From positions 75,561-89,008 of the forward strand of contig PBLV01000016.1 in the NCBI GenBank assembly GCA_002721895.1: a stretch of DNA of 13,448 bases, in the 5' to 3' direction. Source of the DNA: Verrucomicrobiales bacterium. GTDB lineage: Bacteria; Verrucomicrobiota; Verrucomicrobiae; Limisphaerales; UBA1100. The translations under genes were made by a program, and so were the position numbers. Positions 12,376-13,448 of the stretch are shown one piece after another. Position 1 is the first letter of the stretch. Every line of letters starts with the position of its first letter. Under the pieces are notes generated by a model, which was not told the origin of the DNA, did not search any database, and saw only the letters and a list, made by a program, of their open reading frames with translations.

Positions 12376-13448
12376 ATGCAACTGAATGCACCAGGGAAGG
12401 AAGCACAGGATGTGATTGGCCAAGAAGGCAGCCAAGACGGCTTGGATTTCTCGTCTTCACTGCCGGTGCGGTGGTTGGCTCCGTTTTTCAACACCACGGG
12501 TTATGCCAGTGAGGCCACCAATTTCGTGCTTCCTCTGGCTTACAAGGTGGATCTGGGCATTTTCCACAACAGTACTATCGTTTCCCAGACGTACATCGAC
12601 AGTCTGCCGCAGAATTATCGCCGCGTGTTGCTGGAGGCCCAGCGCAATTTCACGCAACTCTCCGGTGGTATCGTGGTATCGCATGTGCCGGCGTTTGCTT
12701 TCCATAAGTTTGAAGATGCGCAGTATCACATTGGGCGCACGATGTTTGAGACGGATCGGTTGCCTGAAAACTGGGTGTCCGCTTGCAACCGGATGGATGA
12801 GATTTGGGTGCCCAGCCAGTTCAACGCCCAAACCTTTGCCCGGGCCGGAGTGGATCGTGCCAAGCTGAAGGTCATTCCCGGCGCTGTGGATGCAAAGTTT
12901 TTTGATCCCGGCTACACGCAGGAACTGCCGTTGCCTGATCCTGCCGGCTATAATTTCCTTTCCATGTTTGAATGGTCCTCCCGCAAGGGATGGGATGTTT
13001 TGCTGACGGCATACTTGTGCGAGTTCTCCGCGGATGACGATGTGTGCCTGTACTTGCGGACGCACCTTTTTGGTCAACCGGCACAGGATGCCTCGGCGAT
13101 TTTACAGAGTGAGATTGAGAAACACGCGAAGAGCCTCAAACTGGGCCGCAAAAAACTGCCTCGCATCGAATTGCTCACCGAGCCTCTGGCGGCCGCCGAT
13201 TTGCCGGGCCTGTACAAGGCCGTGGACTGTCTGGTGGCACCGAGCCGTGGCGAGGGCTGGGGTCGGCCGCAACACGAGGCCATGATGATGGAGCTTCCCG
13301 TGATTGCCACCAACTGGAGCGGCAACACAGAGTTCATGACCGCGGACACCGCCTACCTGCTCGACCATGAACTGACTGAGACCGCCAATTTGGAGACGGG
13401 GCAGGCGCATTACCGCGGCCATCGCTGGGCCGAACCCTTTGCCGAGCA
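12376..13448 (+). CDS. Glycosyltransferase, GT4-like, C-terminus cut by the window edge
   Basis: 357 residues of a GT-B fold, retaining-type glycosyltransferase are visible; the gene continues past 13448. The N-domain begins near PVRWLAPFFNTTGYASEA. Further on are MFETD (123-127), a DEIWVPSQFN segment, VIPGAVD (166-172) at the domain hinge, FEWSSRKGWD (197 onward), and the donor-site E-x7-E motif with E293 and E301 (GEGWGRPQHEAMMM), followed by PVIATNWSGNTEFM. ATG 12376 is chosen because AAGGA lies 5 bases upstream; ATG 12349 is possible. No signal peptide or membrane segment is seen, so it is probably cytoplasmic. The sigma-54 promoter and nearby flagellins suggest it glycosylates flagellin or another surface structure, but sugar and acceptor cannot be read from sequence. 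Confidence 0.9.
   Translation, partial: MQLNAPGKEAQDVIGQEGSQDGLDFSSSLPVRWLAPFFNTTGYASEATNFVLPLAYKVDLGIFHNSTIVSQTYIDSLPQNYRRVLLEAQRNFTQLSGGIVVSHVPAFAFHKFEDAQYHIGRTMFETDRLPENWVSACNRMDEIWVPSQFNAQTFARAGVDRAKLKVIPGAVDAKFFDPGYTQELPLPDPAGYNFLSMFEWSSRKGWDVLLTAYLCEFSADDDVCLYLRTHLFGQPAQDASAILQSEIEKHAKSLKLGRKKLPRIELLTEPLAAADLPGLYKAVDCLVAPSRGEGWGRPQHEAMMMELPVIATNWSGNTEFMTADTAYLLDHELTETANLETGQAHYRGHRWAEPFAE

Noticed and set aside
12457..13077. 206-aa minus-strand frame opposite the glycosyltransferase
   Set aside because: The plus strand encodes consistent GT4 motifs through the same region, and the antisense product has no domain signature.

Overview
The window looks like a motility and surface locus from a Gram-negative bacterium of the PVC group; Verrucomicrobiota or Lentisphaerota are my best guesses and Planctomycetota is possible. 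The grounds are a secreted formylglycine-type sulfatase, a Hanks-type kinase beside an FHA protein, a FliW-CsrA flagellar switch and sigma-54-type (-24/-12) promoters. The lineage is inference; there is no rRNA or other phylogenetic marker.

Layout. Positions 1-404 (minus strand) hold the N-terminus of a Ser/Thr protein kinase that runs off the left edge. Divergent from it is a small FHA-domain protein (497-823), followed by an exported sulfatase (878-2287). From 2441 to 10591 lies a flagellar block: a sigma-54 promoter, fliW, csrA, and three consecutive large flagellin genes of 751, 769 and 752 aa (called flaA, flaB and flaC here). A strong hairpin at 10559-10591 ends the block. A 97-aa protein of unknown function follows with its own sigma-54 promoter, then an L-2-hydroxyglutarate oxidase (lhgO), then a glycosyltransferase truncated at the right edge that also has a near-perfect sigma-54 promoter.

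How the parts fit. In FliW-CsrA-flagellin systems CsrA blocks flagellin translation, FliW binds and inhibits CsrA, and free flagellin titrates FliW. Here fliW, csrA and flagellin genes are adjacent. The flagellin leaders carry a small hairpin with the GGA-containing loop AGGAA. In flaA and flaC the stem differs by a compensatory pair (CAAC/GTTG versus TAAC/GTTA); in flaB the stem is kept but the loop has lost GGA. Further GGA-loop hairpins lie over the csrA ribosome binding site and downstream of flaA. Four sites with exact GG-N10-GC spacing (2441, 5721, 10625, 12313) tie fliW-csrA-flaA, flaB-flaC, the 97-aa gene and the glycosyltransferase into one candidate sigma-54 regulon. This suggests the last two work in motility, perhaps in flagellin glycosylation.

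The flagellins keep normal D0/D1 ends, but their surface region is built from degenerate tandem repeats of about 70-90 aa (core: HGL-x2-GD ... YYVkkiDaNsF), four, three and four copies respectively. They resemble the FCCH-like repeats of phage tail and other surface proteins. FlaB also carries a compositionally distinct insert of about 128 aa.
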